Origin: Nanosynbacter sp.
Lineage (GTDB): Bacteria > Patescibacteriota > Saccharimonadia > Saccharimonadales > Saccharimonadaceae
Length of the DNA: 64,000 bases
NCBI GenBank assembly: GCA_015257455.1
Contig: JABZKD010000001.1
Location: forward strand, 62,001 to 126,000
Reading direction: 5' to 3'
A program made the position numbers and the translations under genes. Below are positions 23,348 to 31,614 of the stretch, in pieces (position 1 is the first letter of the stretch; the number at the start of each line of letters is the position of its first letter). Below the pieces are notes generated by a model that did no database searches, was not told where the DNA came from, and worked only from the letters and a program-made list of their open reading frames with translations.

Positions 23348-23896
23348 ATGGCAGTAAACCGTTATGACGACACCCTCCAATGGTACACCGTAAGCACCTA
23401 CAGTGGCTACGAAGATAAGGTCGCCGAATCCATCAAACAACGTCTCGATAGTGCTGAATTCGAAGGCAAAATCCTCGATGCTATCGTACCGAAAGAAAAA
23501 CAAATCGAAATTAAAAACGGCAAGCGTAAAATCGTCGACCGTAAAATCTTCCAAGGCTACGTCCTTGTCCAAATGCGCCTCTCTGATGAAACTTGGTACA
23601 TCATCCGCAACACCCCAGGTGTCACCGGCTTCGTCGGTACTGGTACTCAGCCAACCCCAGTTTCCGAAAAGGAAATTAATAAAATCAAGAAGCGTATGGG
23701 TGTGGAAGATCCAAAATACTCTGTTAATTACGCGCTTAACGAAGTTATCGCCATCACCGACGGTCCATTTAAGGGCTTCGAGGGTACCATCGCCGAAATC
23801 GACTCCAGCAAAGGTAAGCTCCGTGTCATGGTCTCCATGTTTGGTCGCGAAACGCCAGTCGAACTTGACGCCCTTCAAGTTAAAAAAATTGACTAA
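23348..23896 (+). CDS. nusG: Transcription termination/antitermination factor NusG
   Basis: 182 residues. NGN domain with WYTVSTYSGYEDKVAESI, GYVLVQM, WYIIRNTPGVTGFVG; C-terminal KOW domain with ITDGPFKGFEGTIAEID and VMVSMFGRETPVELD. It binds RNA polymerase and modulates pausing and Rho-dependent termination, and couples to the ribosome. It lies 21 nt after secE and ends at a terminator, so the two form a two-gene operon. Confidence 0.97.
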   Translation: MAVNRYDDTLQWYTVSTYSGYEDKVAESIKQRLDSAEFEGKILDAIVPKEKQIEIKNGKRKIVDRKIFQGYVLVQMRLSDETWYIIRNTPGVTGFVGTGTQPTPVSEKEINKIKKRMGVEDPKYSVNYALNEVIAITDGPFKGFEGTIAEIDSSKGKLRVMVSMFGRETPVELDALQVKKID

Positions 23897-23920
23897 TTCC
23901 ATAAAAATTTCTTTAATCCA

Positions 23921-23952
23921 AAATCAGATCTCGCTCCGGGGTCTGATTTTTG
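23921..23952 (+). terminator. Intrinsic terminator of secE-nusG
   Basis: AAATCAGATC / GGTCTGATTT (one G-T) followed by TTG; stem 10 bp. Confidence 0.8.
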
Positions 23953-24016
23953 TTAATCCGAATTTATTATCAAGGCCGTTTTATTATCAAGACTGATTTA
24001 TTTTAATTGCTTATGC

Positions 24017-24022
24017 TATAAT
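24017..24022 (+). promoter_or_regulatory. Extended -10 promoter of arcAB
   Basis: TATGCTATAAT carries an extended -10 (TG-C-TATAAT); no clear -35. The leader of ~30 nt has GGAG before the arcA ATG. Confidence 0.6.
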
Positions 24023-24054
24023 CAGCTTATAGAAATTTTTAAACGGAGAATCTA

Positions 24055-25290
24055 ATGGAACCACAAATCCAAGTTAATTCGGAAATTGGTCGCCTCAAAA
24101 CCGTGCTTCTTCACCGTCCAGGCGAAGAACTCGAGGCTCTCACTCCCGAATATATGAGCCGTATGCTTTTCGACGACGTGCCATACCTAAAGGTCGCACA
24201 AGAAGAACATGACGCCTTCGCTAACGTCTTGCGTGAAAACGGTGTAGAGGTACTTTACCTCGATCAACTCGCCGCCGAGGCTCTCGCCAATGAAGAAGTG
24301 CGTGATCGCTTTATCGTCGAAATGGTTCGCGCCTCTAAGCAAGAGGAAACTTTCTCAACTTTTGCCATCGTCAACTACCTCCAGTCGCTTGAACCACTCA
24401 CTATGGTACGCAAAGTCATGGCCGGTGTTAAAAAGAGTGAAGTTGAAGATATGGAACCTACCAATAAGCAACTTCACCATTTCATGGTCAATGATTATCC
24501 ATTTTATCTTGATCCAATGCCAAATCTTTATTTCACCCGTGACCCAGCCGCTTCTATCGGTAATGGTCTCACCATTAACAAGATGCACTGGCCAGCCCGT
24601 CGTCGTGAATCACTCTTCATGCAATATATCTTGAAGTATCACCCACGTTTTGCGAACCAAAATATTCCAGTTTGGTACAATCGCAACAATCGCTTCTCCG
24701 TCGAAGGTGGTGATGAATTAGTCTTAAATAAGCACACCGTCGCTATCGGTATTTCCGAGCGTACGGAAGCTGAAGCTATCGAACGCATCGCTTCACGCCT
24801 CTTCCACGACTCCGAATTTACCCGCGTTCTCGCCATTAAGATTCCGGCCAAGCGCGCCTTCATGCACCTTGATACCGTTTTCACCATGATTGATTACGAC
24901 AAATTCTCCGTCCATCCAGAAATCATGACTGCCGGTGGTGAACTCGATATTTATGTCCTAGACAAATCCAACACTCATGTTGGCTACGAAGTTACCCATC
25001 GTCGTGACCTCACTAATGTCTTAGCTGAATCTCTTGGTGTATCAAAAGTTCAACTCATTCAATGTGGCAATGGCGACCCAATCGCAGCCGCTCGCGAGCA
25101 ATGGAATGACGGCTCCAATACCCTCGCCATCGCTCCAGGTGTCGTCATTACCTACGATCGTAACTACGTTACCAATGAAGCCTTACGTAAAGCCGGTCTC
25201 AAAGTTATCGAGGTCGCTGGTAGCGAACTCGGCCGTGGTCGTGGTGGCCCGCGTTGTATGTCAATGCCACTTTTCAGGGAGGAAATCTAA
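24055..25290 (+). CDS. arcA: Arginine deiminase
   Basis: 411 residues, full length. Family landmarks in order: SEIGRLKTVLLHRPG, PYLKVAQEEHD, NLYFTRDPAASIG, SVEGGDELVL, FMHLDTVFTMID, CGNGDPIAAAREQWNDGSN and the catalytic cysteine in GPRCMSMPL. It converts arginine to citrulline and ammonia in the cytoplasm. First gene of arcA-arcB; its TAA overlaps the arcB ATG by one base. Arginine deiminase systems are reported from epibiotic Saccharibacteria, where they help both partners under acid stress. Confidence 0.97.
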   Translation: MEPQIQVNSEIGRLKTVLLHRPGEELEALTPEYMSRMLFDDVPYLKVAQEEHDAFANVLRENGVEVLYLDQLAAEALANEEVRDRFIVEMVRASKQEETFSTFAIVNYLQSLEPLTMVRKVMAGVKKSEVEDMEPTNKQLHHFMVNDYPFYLDPMPNLYFTRDPAASIGNGLTINKMHWPARRRESLFMQYILKYHPRFANQNIPVWYNRNNRFSVEGGDELVLNKHTVAIGISERTEAEAIERIASRLFHDSEFTRVLAIKIPAKRAFMHLDTVFTMIDYDKFSVHPEIMTAGGELDIYVLDKSNTHVGYEVTHRRDLTNVLAESLGVSKVQLIQCGNGDPIAAAREQWNDGSNTLAIAPGVVITYDRNYVTNEALRKAGLKVIEVAGSELGRGRGGPRCMSMPLFREEI

Positions 25291-26282
25291 TGTTAAATCT
25301 CAAAGGTCGCTCATTTTTAACTCTCAAAGACTTTACCCCACGCGAAGTTCAGACTATGCTGGAAACTGCCAAACAACTCAAAAATAATAAGCTGACTGGC
25401 GTTTCTAATAAAAACCACGCAGGGAAGACTATCGCTCTTCTCTTCGAAAAAGCTTCCACTAGAACTCGTTGCGCCTTCGTTTGTGGTGCTCGCGATCTCG
25501 GCATGCATGCTGAATATCTCGGCAAAGATGACATTCAGCTCGGCAAAAAAGAATCTGTCCGCGACACCGCTTTAGTGCTTGGCCGCATGTTTGACGGTAT
25601 TGAATTTCGTGGTTTCGCCCATGAGACCGTCGAAGAACTTGCTAAATACGCTGGCGTTCCAGTCTGGAATGGTCTAACCGATAAATTCCATCCAACCCAA
25701 GGCCTCGCCGATATGCTGACTATCAAGGAACATGTAGGTTATCTACGCGGCGCTCACCTCGCTTACGTGGGTGACGGCCGTAATAATGTCGCTAACACCT
25801 TAATGATTGCTTCGGCTCTTTTAGGTCTTCATTTTTCCATCGGTACCCCTAGAGAACTCTTCCCAGAACAATCGCTTATCGATGAATGCAATGTTTTGAT
25901 TGAAAAATATCAAACCGGCGCCACTATCAAAATCGTGGAAAATCCTTACGAAGCCGTCGCCGATGCTGATGCGATTTATACCGATGTCTGGGTTTCCATG
26001 GGCGAAGAAGATAAGTTTGAAGAACGCATTAATCTGCTTAAATCCTACCAAGTTAATCGTGAACTGATGCAGGCTACTCGCAAGAAAAATACTATTTTCT
26101 TGCATTGTTTGCCAGCCTTCCACGATAAGAAAACTAAGATCGGTAAAGAAGTTCTCGAACAATACGACCTTGATGCCATGGAAGTCTCCGACGAAGTCTT
26201 CTACAGTCCAAATAGCGTCGTCTTTGACCAAGCGGAAAACCGAGTTTATACCATTGAAGCAGTCATGGATCTAACTCTTTAG
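25290..26282 (+). CDS. arcB: Ornithine carbamoyltransferase (catabolic)
   Basis: 330 residues; start at 25290 (GGGAGG upstream, ATG overlapping the arcA stop). Carbamoyl-phosphate site STRTR (about 56-60) in FEKASTRTRCAF; HPTQGLADMLT; ornithine-site HCLPAFHD near residue 272; and DVWVSMGEE. In this context it splits citrulline by phosphorolysis into ornithine and carbamoyl phosphate. No arginine-biosynthesis genes are nearby, which supports the catabolic role. Confidence 0.96.
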   Translation: MLNLKGRSFLTLKDFTPREVQTMLETAKQLKNNKLTGVSNKNHAGKTIALLFEKASTRTRCAFVCGARDLGMHAEYLGKDDIQLGKKESVRDTALVLGRMFDGIEFRGFAHETVEELAKYAGVPVWNGLTDKFHPTQGLADMLTIKEHVGYLRGAHLAYVGDGRNNVANTLMIASALLGLHFSIGTPRELFPEQSLIDECNVLIEKYQTGATIKIVENPYEAVADADAIYTDVWVSMGEEDKFEERINLLKSYQVNRELMQATRKKNTIFLHCLPAFHDKKTKIGKEVLEQYDLDAMEVSDEVFYSPNSVVFDQAENRVYTIEAVMDLTL

Positions 26283-26305
26283 ACTGATTTCAGTTTTCCA
26301 CAATG

Positions 26306-26336
26306 AAAAAAGAAGCAGACCCCCTGCTTCTTTTTT
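26306..26336 (+). terminator. Strong terminator between arcB and the carrier gene
   Basis: Perfect 13-bp stem AAAAAAGAAGCAG / CTGCTTCTTTTTT, loop ACCCC. It divides the arginine genes into two transcripts. Confidence 0.9.
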
Positions 26337-26347
26337 AGCATAAGTGT

Positions 26348-26384
26348 TATACTTGAGTCATATAAACCAAACTTATATGAAAGG
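26348..26384 (+). promoter_or_regulatory. -10 box and 5' hairpin of the carrier gene
   Basis: TATACT (26348-26353) followed by the 8-bp hairpin TCATATAA/TTATATGA (26358-26365, 26373-26380) that abuts the ribosome binding site AAGGAC. Confidence 0.5.
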
Positions 26385-26390
26385 ACATAT

Positions 26391-27968
26391 ATGGTTGCAA
26401 AACCTCAAAAGGTGAAGAAACAACCAAAACAAAAAACCCCTCATACCAAGAAGGTATCGGCTTTTGCTGTTTTGTTTGCGATCATCGGCCTGATGGCAGC
26501 CCTCACCTGGGTTATTCCATCCGGTAAATATAACATGATTAAAGACCCGAATGATCCGTCTCAGGAAATTCGCGAAGCCGGCACCTACCAGCGCATCGAC
26601 AAAGTCGAACACATCGTAGACGAAGAGACCGGAGAAGTCACCACTGTCGACCATCGCCAAGGGCTTTGGGATGTCTTTATGGCACCAATCAAAGGTATGG
26701 CTGATCGTCTTGATGTCATCATCTTTGTCTTGATTCTCGGTGGTTTCCTCGGCATTACCATGAAAACTGGCGCCCTCGATGCCGCACTCGGTGGTCTTCT
26801 CAAGAAGATGAACGGTAAAGAAATTTTCCTTATCCCAATCTTGATGACCTTATTCGCTATTGGTGGTACCACTTATGGTATGCAAGAAGAAGCTGTCGCC
26901 TTTTATGCCCTTATCATTCCAGTCATGATGGCTGCTGGGTATAATTCCATGACCGCCATGATGATGATTGTCTTAGGTGGCGGAGTCGGTGTGCTAGCTT
27001 CCACGGTCAACCCATTTTCTACGGGTATTGCCGCTAGAACCGCTGACGTTCAACTCGGCAACATCCTTTGGATTCAAATGCTCGTCCTCGTAGTCATGCT
27101 TGTTCTTGCCATTCTTTTTGTCATGAATTACGCCAAGAAGGTCAAAGCTGGTAAATACGCTGACGATTCTTCCGTCGCTTCCACTTTTAAGCCAATTAAT
27201 CTCAATAGTGTGCCAGAATATAATTTCAAGCGCCAACTCATCATGGGGGTTTTCGCTGTCACTTTCGTGATTATGATTATCTCCCTCATCCCTTGGAGTG
27301 GTTTTAAAATTGACTTCTTCGATGTTTTACATGAGTTCTTTGCTGGGGTTCCAGTACTTTCCACTATGCTTGGCGTAAACCACAACGGCGCCCTTGGTAC
27401 CTGGTACTTTAACGAAATTTCTACCCTTTTCCTCATTTCAACTGTGGTAATTGCCTTCATCTACCGCAAAGAATTTAGCAAGAAAAATGTCTCCATCACC
27501 GACACTTTCATTAAGGGATCGGAAGACCTCTTGAGTGTCGCCGTAATCATCGCCGTGGCAGCTGGCGTTGCTATTGTCATGCGCGCCGGTGGTATCGAAG
27601 ATACCATTATTCACTGGGGTGAAAAAGGCCTCACCAATTTCAATGGTGGTCTTGTCGGCGTCTTGGCTTACATTTTCTACCTCCCACTTTCCTTCATTAT
27701 CCCATCCTCCTCTGGCCTCGCTGCGGCTTCCATGCCAATCATTGCGCCAGTCTCTGAGCTCGTAGGTAGCAACAAAGAAACCATGGTGGTAGCTTTTGCT
27801 AATGCTAATGGTTTACTTAACATGTTTGCCCCTACCATCGCCTCATTAATGGCTGGACTTACCCTATCCGGTGTATCTTACAAAACCTGGATTAAGCGTG
27901 TGACTCCACTTATGGTAATCTTCGCTATTATTAGCTTAGTCGCCGTCTTCGTTATGGGGATGATTTAA
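26391..27968 (+). CDS. YfcC-family carrier, probable arginine/ornithine antiporter
   Basis: 525 residues with about 12 membrane segments. The start AFAVLFAIIGLMAALTWVIP with SGKY, GGFLGITMKTGALDAAL, TYGMQEEAVAFYALIIP, GGGVGVLASTVNPFSTGIA and LSFIIPSSSGLAAASMPI are typical of the YfcC/DcuC-like family that commonly replaces ArcD in arginine deiminase loci. Location between arcB and arcC supports exchange of arginine for ornithine across the cytoplasmic membrane. Substrate is inferred from context. The arcC start is 3 bp after its stop. Confidence 0.88.
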   Translation: MVAKPQKVKKQPKQKTPHTKKVSAFAVLFAIIGLMAALTWVIPSGKYNMIKDPNDPSQEIREAGTYQRIDKVEHIVDEETGEVTTVDHRQGLWDVFMAPIKGMADRLDVIIFVLILGGFLGITMKTGALDAALGGLLKKMNGKEIFLIPILMTLFAIGGTTYGMQEEAVAFYALIIPVMMAAGYNSMTAMMMIVLGGGVGVLASTVNPFSTGIAARTADVQLGNILWIQMLVLVVMLVLAILFVMNYAKKVKAGKYADDSSVASTFKPINLNSVPEYNFKRQLIMGVFAVTFVIMIISLIPWSGFKIDFFDVLHEFFAGVPVLSTMLGVNHNGALGTWYFNEISTLFLISTVVIAFIYRKEFSKKNVSITDTFIKGSEDLLSVAVIIAVAAGVAIVMRAGGIEDTIIHWGEKGLTNFNGGLVGVLAYIFYLPLSFIIPSSSGLAAASMPIIAPVSELVGSNKETMVVAFANANGLLNMFAPTIASLMAGLTLSGVSYKTWIKRVTPLMVIFAIISLVAVFVMGMI

Positions 27969-27970
27969 TT

Positions 27971-28915
27971 ATGGCCAAAATCGTCGTCGCTCTCGGAGGT
28001 AATGCTTTAAGCCGTGATGGCAAAGCAACCGCCAAAGATCAACTCGAAGTCGCCAACCAGACCGCCAAGGAGCTTGCCAAGCTCGTGGCGGCTGGCCACC
28101 AGCTCGTCATCGTTCACGGTAATGGACCACAAATCGGTAATATTATCCTCCACGAAGAGGCTATCAACACCGAAAAAACCCCAACCATGCCAATCGACGT
28201 AGCTGGCGCGATGTCGCAAGGTCAAATTGGCTATTGGTTACAGAATGCCATGCGCAATCAGCTCGAATCGGAAGGGATCAAAAAGCCAATTGCAGCTATC
28301 GTGACTCAGGTTTTGGTTTCTAAAGACGATCCAGCTTTTAAGAATCCGAGCAAGCCAATCGGGCCATTTTACACCGAGGAAGAAGCCAAAAAACTCAGTA
28401 AAGAGCGTCATTTCACCGTCAAGGAAGACGCCGGCCGTGGCTGGCGTAAGGTCGTCCCTTCACCAATGCCACTTTCGATTATTGAATCGGAACTCGTCGA
28501 AATCGCCCTCGGCAATGGTGCCATTATCGTGGCCGGTGGTGGTGGCGGTATCCCCGTTTATTACGACGAATACGGACGTCTAGTTGGCCTCGAAGCTGTC
28601 ATCGATAAGGATTTCGCCGCCGAAAAACTCGCCGAAACTATCGATGCCGATATTCTTCTAATTCTCACCGCCGTCGAAAACGTCAAGATTAACTTCAAGA
28701 AAGAAAATGAAGAAAATCTCAAAACTCTCACCGCTGACGAGGCCTTTAAATATATCGCCAAGGGTGAATTTGCCGCCGGTAGCATGTTGCCAAAAATCGA
28801 GGCTGGCATTAGCTTCGTTTCCAGTGGCAAAAATCGTACCTGTATTATCACCAATCCAGAAAACGCCATCAATGCCATTAACGGCAAGACTGGCACCAAG
28901 ATTATCGGTGACTAA
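27971..28915 (+). CDS. arcC: Carbamate kinase
   Basis: 314 residues, full length. VVALGGNALSRDGK, VHGNGPQIGNI, DVAGAMSQGQIGYWLQ, RGWRKVVPSPMP, IVAGGGGGIPV, EAVIDKDFAAEKLA and GSMLPKIEAGISFV are the family signatures. It makes ATP from carbamoyl phosphate and ADP, the energy-yielding last step of the arginine deiminase pathway. In an organism with reduced metabolism this would be a main ATP source. Cotranscribed with the carrier gene. Confidence 0.97.
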   Translation: MAKIVVALGGNALSRDGKATAKDQLEVANQTAKELAKLVAAGHQLVIVHGNGPQIGNIILHEEAINTEKTPTMPIDVAGAMSQGQIGYWLQNAMRNQLESEGIKKPIAAIVTQVLVSKDDPAFKNPSKPIGPFYTEEEAKKLSKERHFTVKEDAGRGWRKVVPSPMPLSIIESELVEIALGNGAIIVAGGGGGIPVYYDEYGRLVGLEAVIDKDFAAEKLAETIDADILLILTAVENVKINFKKENEENLKTLTADEAFKYIAKGEFAAGSMLPKIEAGISFVSSGKNRTCIITNPENAINAINGKTGTKIIGD

Positions 28916-28944
28916 AGAAACGAGTTTAAGTTAAGTCTTCACAG

Positions 28945-28976
28945 AAAATAGGGCTAATTCCGGCTCTATTTTTTTG
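28945..28976 (+). terminator. Terminator of the carrier-arcC transcript
   Basis: AAAATAGGGC / GCTCTATTTT (one G-T), loop about 8 nt, T7. Its T-run merges with the next promoter's -35. Confidence 0.8.
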
Positions 28977-29002
28977 ACTTTTTAGGTTAAAAATGCTATA
29001 AT
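28974..29002 (+). promoter_or_regulatory. Promoter for HD-domain gene
   Basis: TTGACT, 17-bp spacer, TATAAT (28997-29002). Confidence 0.85.
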
Positions 29003-29041
29003 ATAGATGTCGTTACAGTGTTTCTATCAGGAGGGGATTAT

Positions 29042-29860
29042 ATGAACAAAACATTAACGAAGTATTTTGGCAAAACCTCGCTTATGAGGATATGGCACGC
29101 CAATATTGATGATTTCACAGAGATACCGGAAGGTCAGAGATTAAAACTGTATGCGATTTGCGAAAATCGCCCAGACAATCTCGAAGAAGTGTATAACTTC
29201 TTTGACCTACCGGACCCCCTATTTCGTAGTATTCACGACGAAGTAGGTACGGAGAATGGAGAAAAGCAATATCTCTATCCGTTCATCCAGGGCGCCGCTA
29301 TTCCAGATCATATCGAAGAAGTGGTGGGTCCCATCGGTACCCAAACTTCCAAGTATCATCAGGAAAGTCTGAAAGACCACATCGCCTTGGTTGCAAAAAA
29401 CCTATTCGATGCTGGCCTCAGTGGCACATTAGCCGTTCAGTTAGCGGTGATGCATGATTTGGGTAAGAAATATACTTCCGCCACCAATAAGGTCGGACAA
29501 GTATGTTTCTATAATCATGCAGCCATCTCTGCCCTGATTGCGAAATACTGGCTACGCGGAACCAACAGTCAGACTACGGTTAAGCACATTGTGGCAACGA
29601 TTTATGCCCACATGCTACCTTATACCGATTGGCAGCGCGCTACCGATTTTAAAACCGGATTATACAGAGATTTTCGTCATGAATTCGAGCTTCAGCTCAA
29701 GGATTTCTATGACGGACACCCTGGTGACATTCAGCGTACTATGGAATTGATTGATCTTCTCGCCAAATGCGATGAAGGCATTCAGGAAATTACTCCAGAG
29801 TACGAGCAGAAAATCGTCAGCGGTCGCGAGATTATTCATCAATTTCGCCACGGTGCCTAA
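29042..29860 (+). CDS. HD-domain protein (putative phosphohydrolase)
   Basis: 272 residues; AGGAGGGG stands 7 nt before the ATG, again the accessory ribosome-binding style. Residues 105-235 hold an HD domain: KDHIALVAKNLFDAGL, VMHDLGKKYTS, CFYNHAAISALIAKYWL and a downstream aspartate in LAKCDEG. H, HD and later H/D residues would bind metals. The G...F.NH spacing is close to HD domains of tRNA nucleotidyltransferases, but no polymerase domain is present. The N-terminal ~100 residues are unrecognised. Substrate unknown; possibly a nucleotide or a 2',3'-cyclic phosphate. Confidence 0.7.
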   Translation: MNKTLTKYFGKTSLMRIWHANIDDFTEIPEGQRLKLYAICENRPDNLEEVYNFFDLPDPLFRSIHDEVGTENGEKQYLYPFIQGAAIPDHIEEVVGPIGTQTSKYHQESLKDHIALVAKNLFDAGLSGTLAVQLAVMHDLGKKYTSATNKVGQVCFYNHAAISALIAKYWLRGTNSQTTVKHIVATIYAHMLPYTDWQRATDFKTGLYRDFRHEFELQLKDFYDGHPGDIQRTMELIDLLAKCDEGIQEITPEYEQKIVSGREIIHQFRHGA

Positions 29861-29872
29861 TTAGTTCTTTAG

Positions 29873-29902
29873 AAAAGCCACCAGAATATCGGTGGTTTTT
29901 TC
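29873..29902 (+). terminator. Intrinsic terminator
   Basis: AAAAGCCACC / GGTGGTTTTTT with an 8-nt loop. Confidence 0.8.
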
Positions 29903-29952
29903 TTGCTTCCACAATAGAAGCCTTTATGGCACACATCGGTGGTTTTTTCTTG
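29888..29952. repeat. Duplicated 3' half of the terminator
   Basis: ATCGGTGGTTTTTTCTTG occurs at 29888-29905 and again at 29935-29952. The second copy has no good 5' stem partner except the first one's. Confidence 0.7.
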
Positions 29953-30050
29953 TCTCATCACAGAATTCTTCTGGTATTTTTTCCTAGTATTTTTTAAAGA
30001 AATATGTTAAAATATACCCGTTACGCGCTCTAATTAGGAGTAAATATATT

Positions 30051-30476
30051 ATGGCAAAAAAAGTAATTGGTAACTTAAAGTTACGCATCCCTGGTGGTAA
30101 GGCCACCGCAGGTCCTCCAGTTGGTTCAACCTTGGGTCAATGGGGCCTAAACATGATGGATTTCATTAATCCATTCAACGACAAAACCAAAGAATTCGCT
30201 GGCAAGAACGTCATCGTTCACATCCGCGTTTTCGATGATCGCACTTTCGATTGGGTTTGTCTCGGTCAACCAGTTGACGATTTAATTCGTGAAGAATTAA
30301 AACTTCAAAAAGGTTCTGGTCGTCCAAACACCGAAAAAGTTGGTTCCATCACCCGTGAACAACTTGAGAAAATCGCTAACATCAAGATGAAGCAAATGAA
30401 CGCTGTCGATCTTGAAGGTGCTATCAAGACCGTCGCTGGTACTGCCCGCTCTATGGGTGTCACTATCGCCGAATAA
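30051..30476 (+). CDS. rplK: Ribosomal protein uL11
   Basis: 141 residues, standard length. KLRIPGGKATAGPPVGSTLGQ and the C-terminal RNA-binding part (TVAGTARSMGVTI) are conserved. It binds the GTPase centre of 23S rRNA with bL12 and factors. AGGAG precedes the ATG. Followed by rplA in the usual order. Confidence 0.97.
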   Translation: MAKKVIGNLKLRIPGGKATAGPPVGSTLGQWGLNMMDFINPFNDKTKEFAGKNVIVHIRVFDDRTFDWVCLGQPVDDLIREELKLQKGSGRPNTEKVGSITREQLEKIANIKMKQMNAVDLEGAIKTVAGTARSMGVTIAE

Positions 30477-30494
30477 TTGATTAAAATTAATTAA

Positions 30495-30525
30495 CCGTGG
30501 GAGAGTTCGCTCGTTATTACCACAG
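30495..30525 (+). promoter_or_regulatory. Probable L1-binding site mimicking 23S rRNA
   Basis: CCGTGG-GA-GAG-TTCG-CTC-GTTATTA-CCACAG forms an outer stem GTGG/CCAC, an asymmetric internal loop and an inner GAG-UUCG-CUC hairpin. The L1 site of 23S rRNA (helix 76-77) has GGUGGGAG on one side and AAAUACCACC on the other; the same elements (GTGGGAG, TTACCAC) are here between rplK and rplA. uL1 is known to repress its own mRNA in other bacteria through such mimicry. Confidence 0.6.
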
Positions 30526-30536
30526 AAAGAAATCAA

Positions 30537-31442
30537 ATGTCAGAAGAACAAATCAAATCTACTGAAGAATTAAATCAAACTCCAGTCGAAACTGTCGAGG
30601 CCGAAGAGAAATTTGCCAAATCTGGTAAAAAATCTAAGAAGCACATCGAAGAAGTTAAGGCTGAAGAAGAGCGCAAAGCTCGTGCCGAAGAGCACAAGCA
30701 AGAAGCCCTAGAAGAGAAGTCAAAGGGTGCCAAGCCAGTTACTCGTTCAATTCTTGAACGCCGTGGTAAAAAATACCAAGCCGCTTACAAGAATATCGAC
30801 AAGACCAAGGCCTACAGCCTCACCGATGCTATCAAGCTTGCCGTCGAAACCAACCCAGCTAAATTTGACGCTACCGTCGAAATTCACGCTCGTCTCGGTG
30901 TCGACCCACGCCAAGCCGACCAAAACATTCGCACCACCATCGTTCTTCCAAACGGTAATGGTAAGACTGTTCGCGTCGCTGTCTTCGCCCCAGAAGATGA
31001 ATGCAAAAAAGCTAAGGCCGCTGGTGCTGACATCGCCGAAGATGCCGAATTTATCAAGCAACTTGAAAAGGGAATTATCAATTTCGACGTTCTCATTTCT
31101 ACCCCAGCTTACATGCCAAAACTTGGTAAGTTCGCTCGTTTGCTCGGTCCTAAGGGTTTGATGCCAAATCCAAAGGCTGGTACCGTCACCCTCGATATCG
31201 AGAAGGCCGTGAAAGAATCTAAGGCTGGTAAGGTCGAATATCGTGTCGACAAGCAAGCCATCGTTCACATCGGCGTCGGTAAAACCAACTTCACCCTCGA
31301 TCAATTGAACGAAAATGCTACCGTGTTCATGGACTCTTTGAAGTCAATGAAACCAGCTTCTATCAAAGGTCAATACATTAAGAGCATCTTTATTTCTACT
31401 ACTATGGGTCCTTCCATTGCTGTAGAAAATATCTACAACTAA
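30537..31442 (+). CDS. rplA: Ribosomal protein uL1 with N-terminal extension
   Basis: 301 residues against the usual ~230. From about residue 75 the sequence is canonical uL1: [65 protein letters not shown]. The first ~70 residues are an extra, highly charged Glu/Lys segment, probably helical or disordered. uL1 forms the mobile stalk near the E site. The ATG is preceded by the L1-site mimic and AGAAAGAAA rather than a strong Shine-Dalgarno. Confidence 0.95.
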   Translation: MSEEQIKSTEELNQTPVETVEAEEKFAKSGKKSKKHIEEVKAEEERKARAEEHKQEALEEKSKGAKPVTRSILERRGKKYQAAYKNIDKTKAYSLTDAIKLAVETNPAKFDATVEIHARLGVDPRQADQNIRTTIVLPNGNGKTVRVAVFAPEDECKKAKAAGADIAEDAEFIKQLEKGIINFDVLISTPAYMPKLGKFARLLGPKGLMPNPKAGTVTLDIEKAVKESKAGKVEYRVDKQAIVHIGVGKTNFTLDQLNENATVFMDSLKSMKPASIKGQYIKSIFISTTMGPSIAVENIYN

Positions 31443-31457
31443 GCTCTTAATCTCTCT

Positions 31458-31490
31458 AAAATAAGCACCACTAATCCGGTGCTTATTTTT
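31458..31490 (+). terminator. Terminator of rplK-rplA
   Basis: Perfect 12-bp stem AAAATAAGCACC / GGTGCTTATTTT, 8-nt loop, extra T. Confidence 0.9.
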
Positions 31491-31522
31491 ATTAAATTTT
31501 ACATCATTTTTCTTCCGCCATT

Positions 31523-31590
31523 TTATTCCATTTATGCTAAACTCGAAGTAGATGTATTAACATAGATTTATCTATTAGGACTAGATAAAT
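31523..31590 (+). promoter_or_regulatory. BspA promoter and 5' hairpin (31615 gene)
   Basis: TTATTCCATTTATGCTAAA (31523-31541) contains an extended -10 (TG-C-TAAACT) and is repeated identically before the 34623 gene. The leader has a 9-bp hairpin ATTTATCTA/TAGATAAAT (31566-31574, 31582-31590) before the ribosome binding site GGGAGAG. Confidence 0.65.
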
Positions 31591-31614
31591 AACATAAATG
31601 GGAGAGAAAAAACC

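Noticed and set aside
30747..31304. Long minus-strand frame across rplA
   Set aside because: Pure shadow of the conserved uL1 coding sequence, with no promoter or ribosome site.
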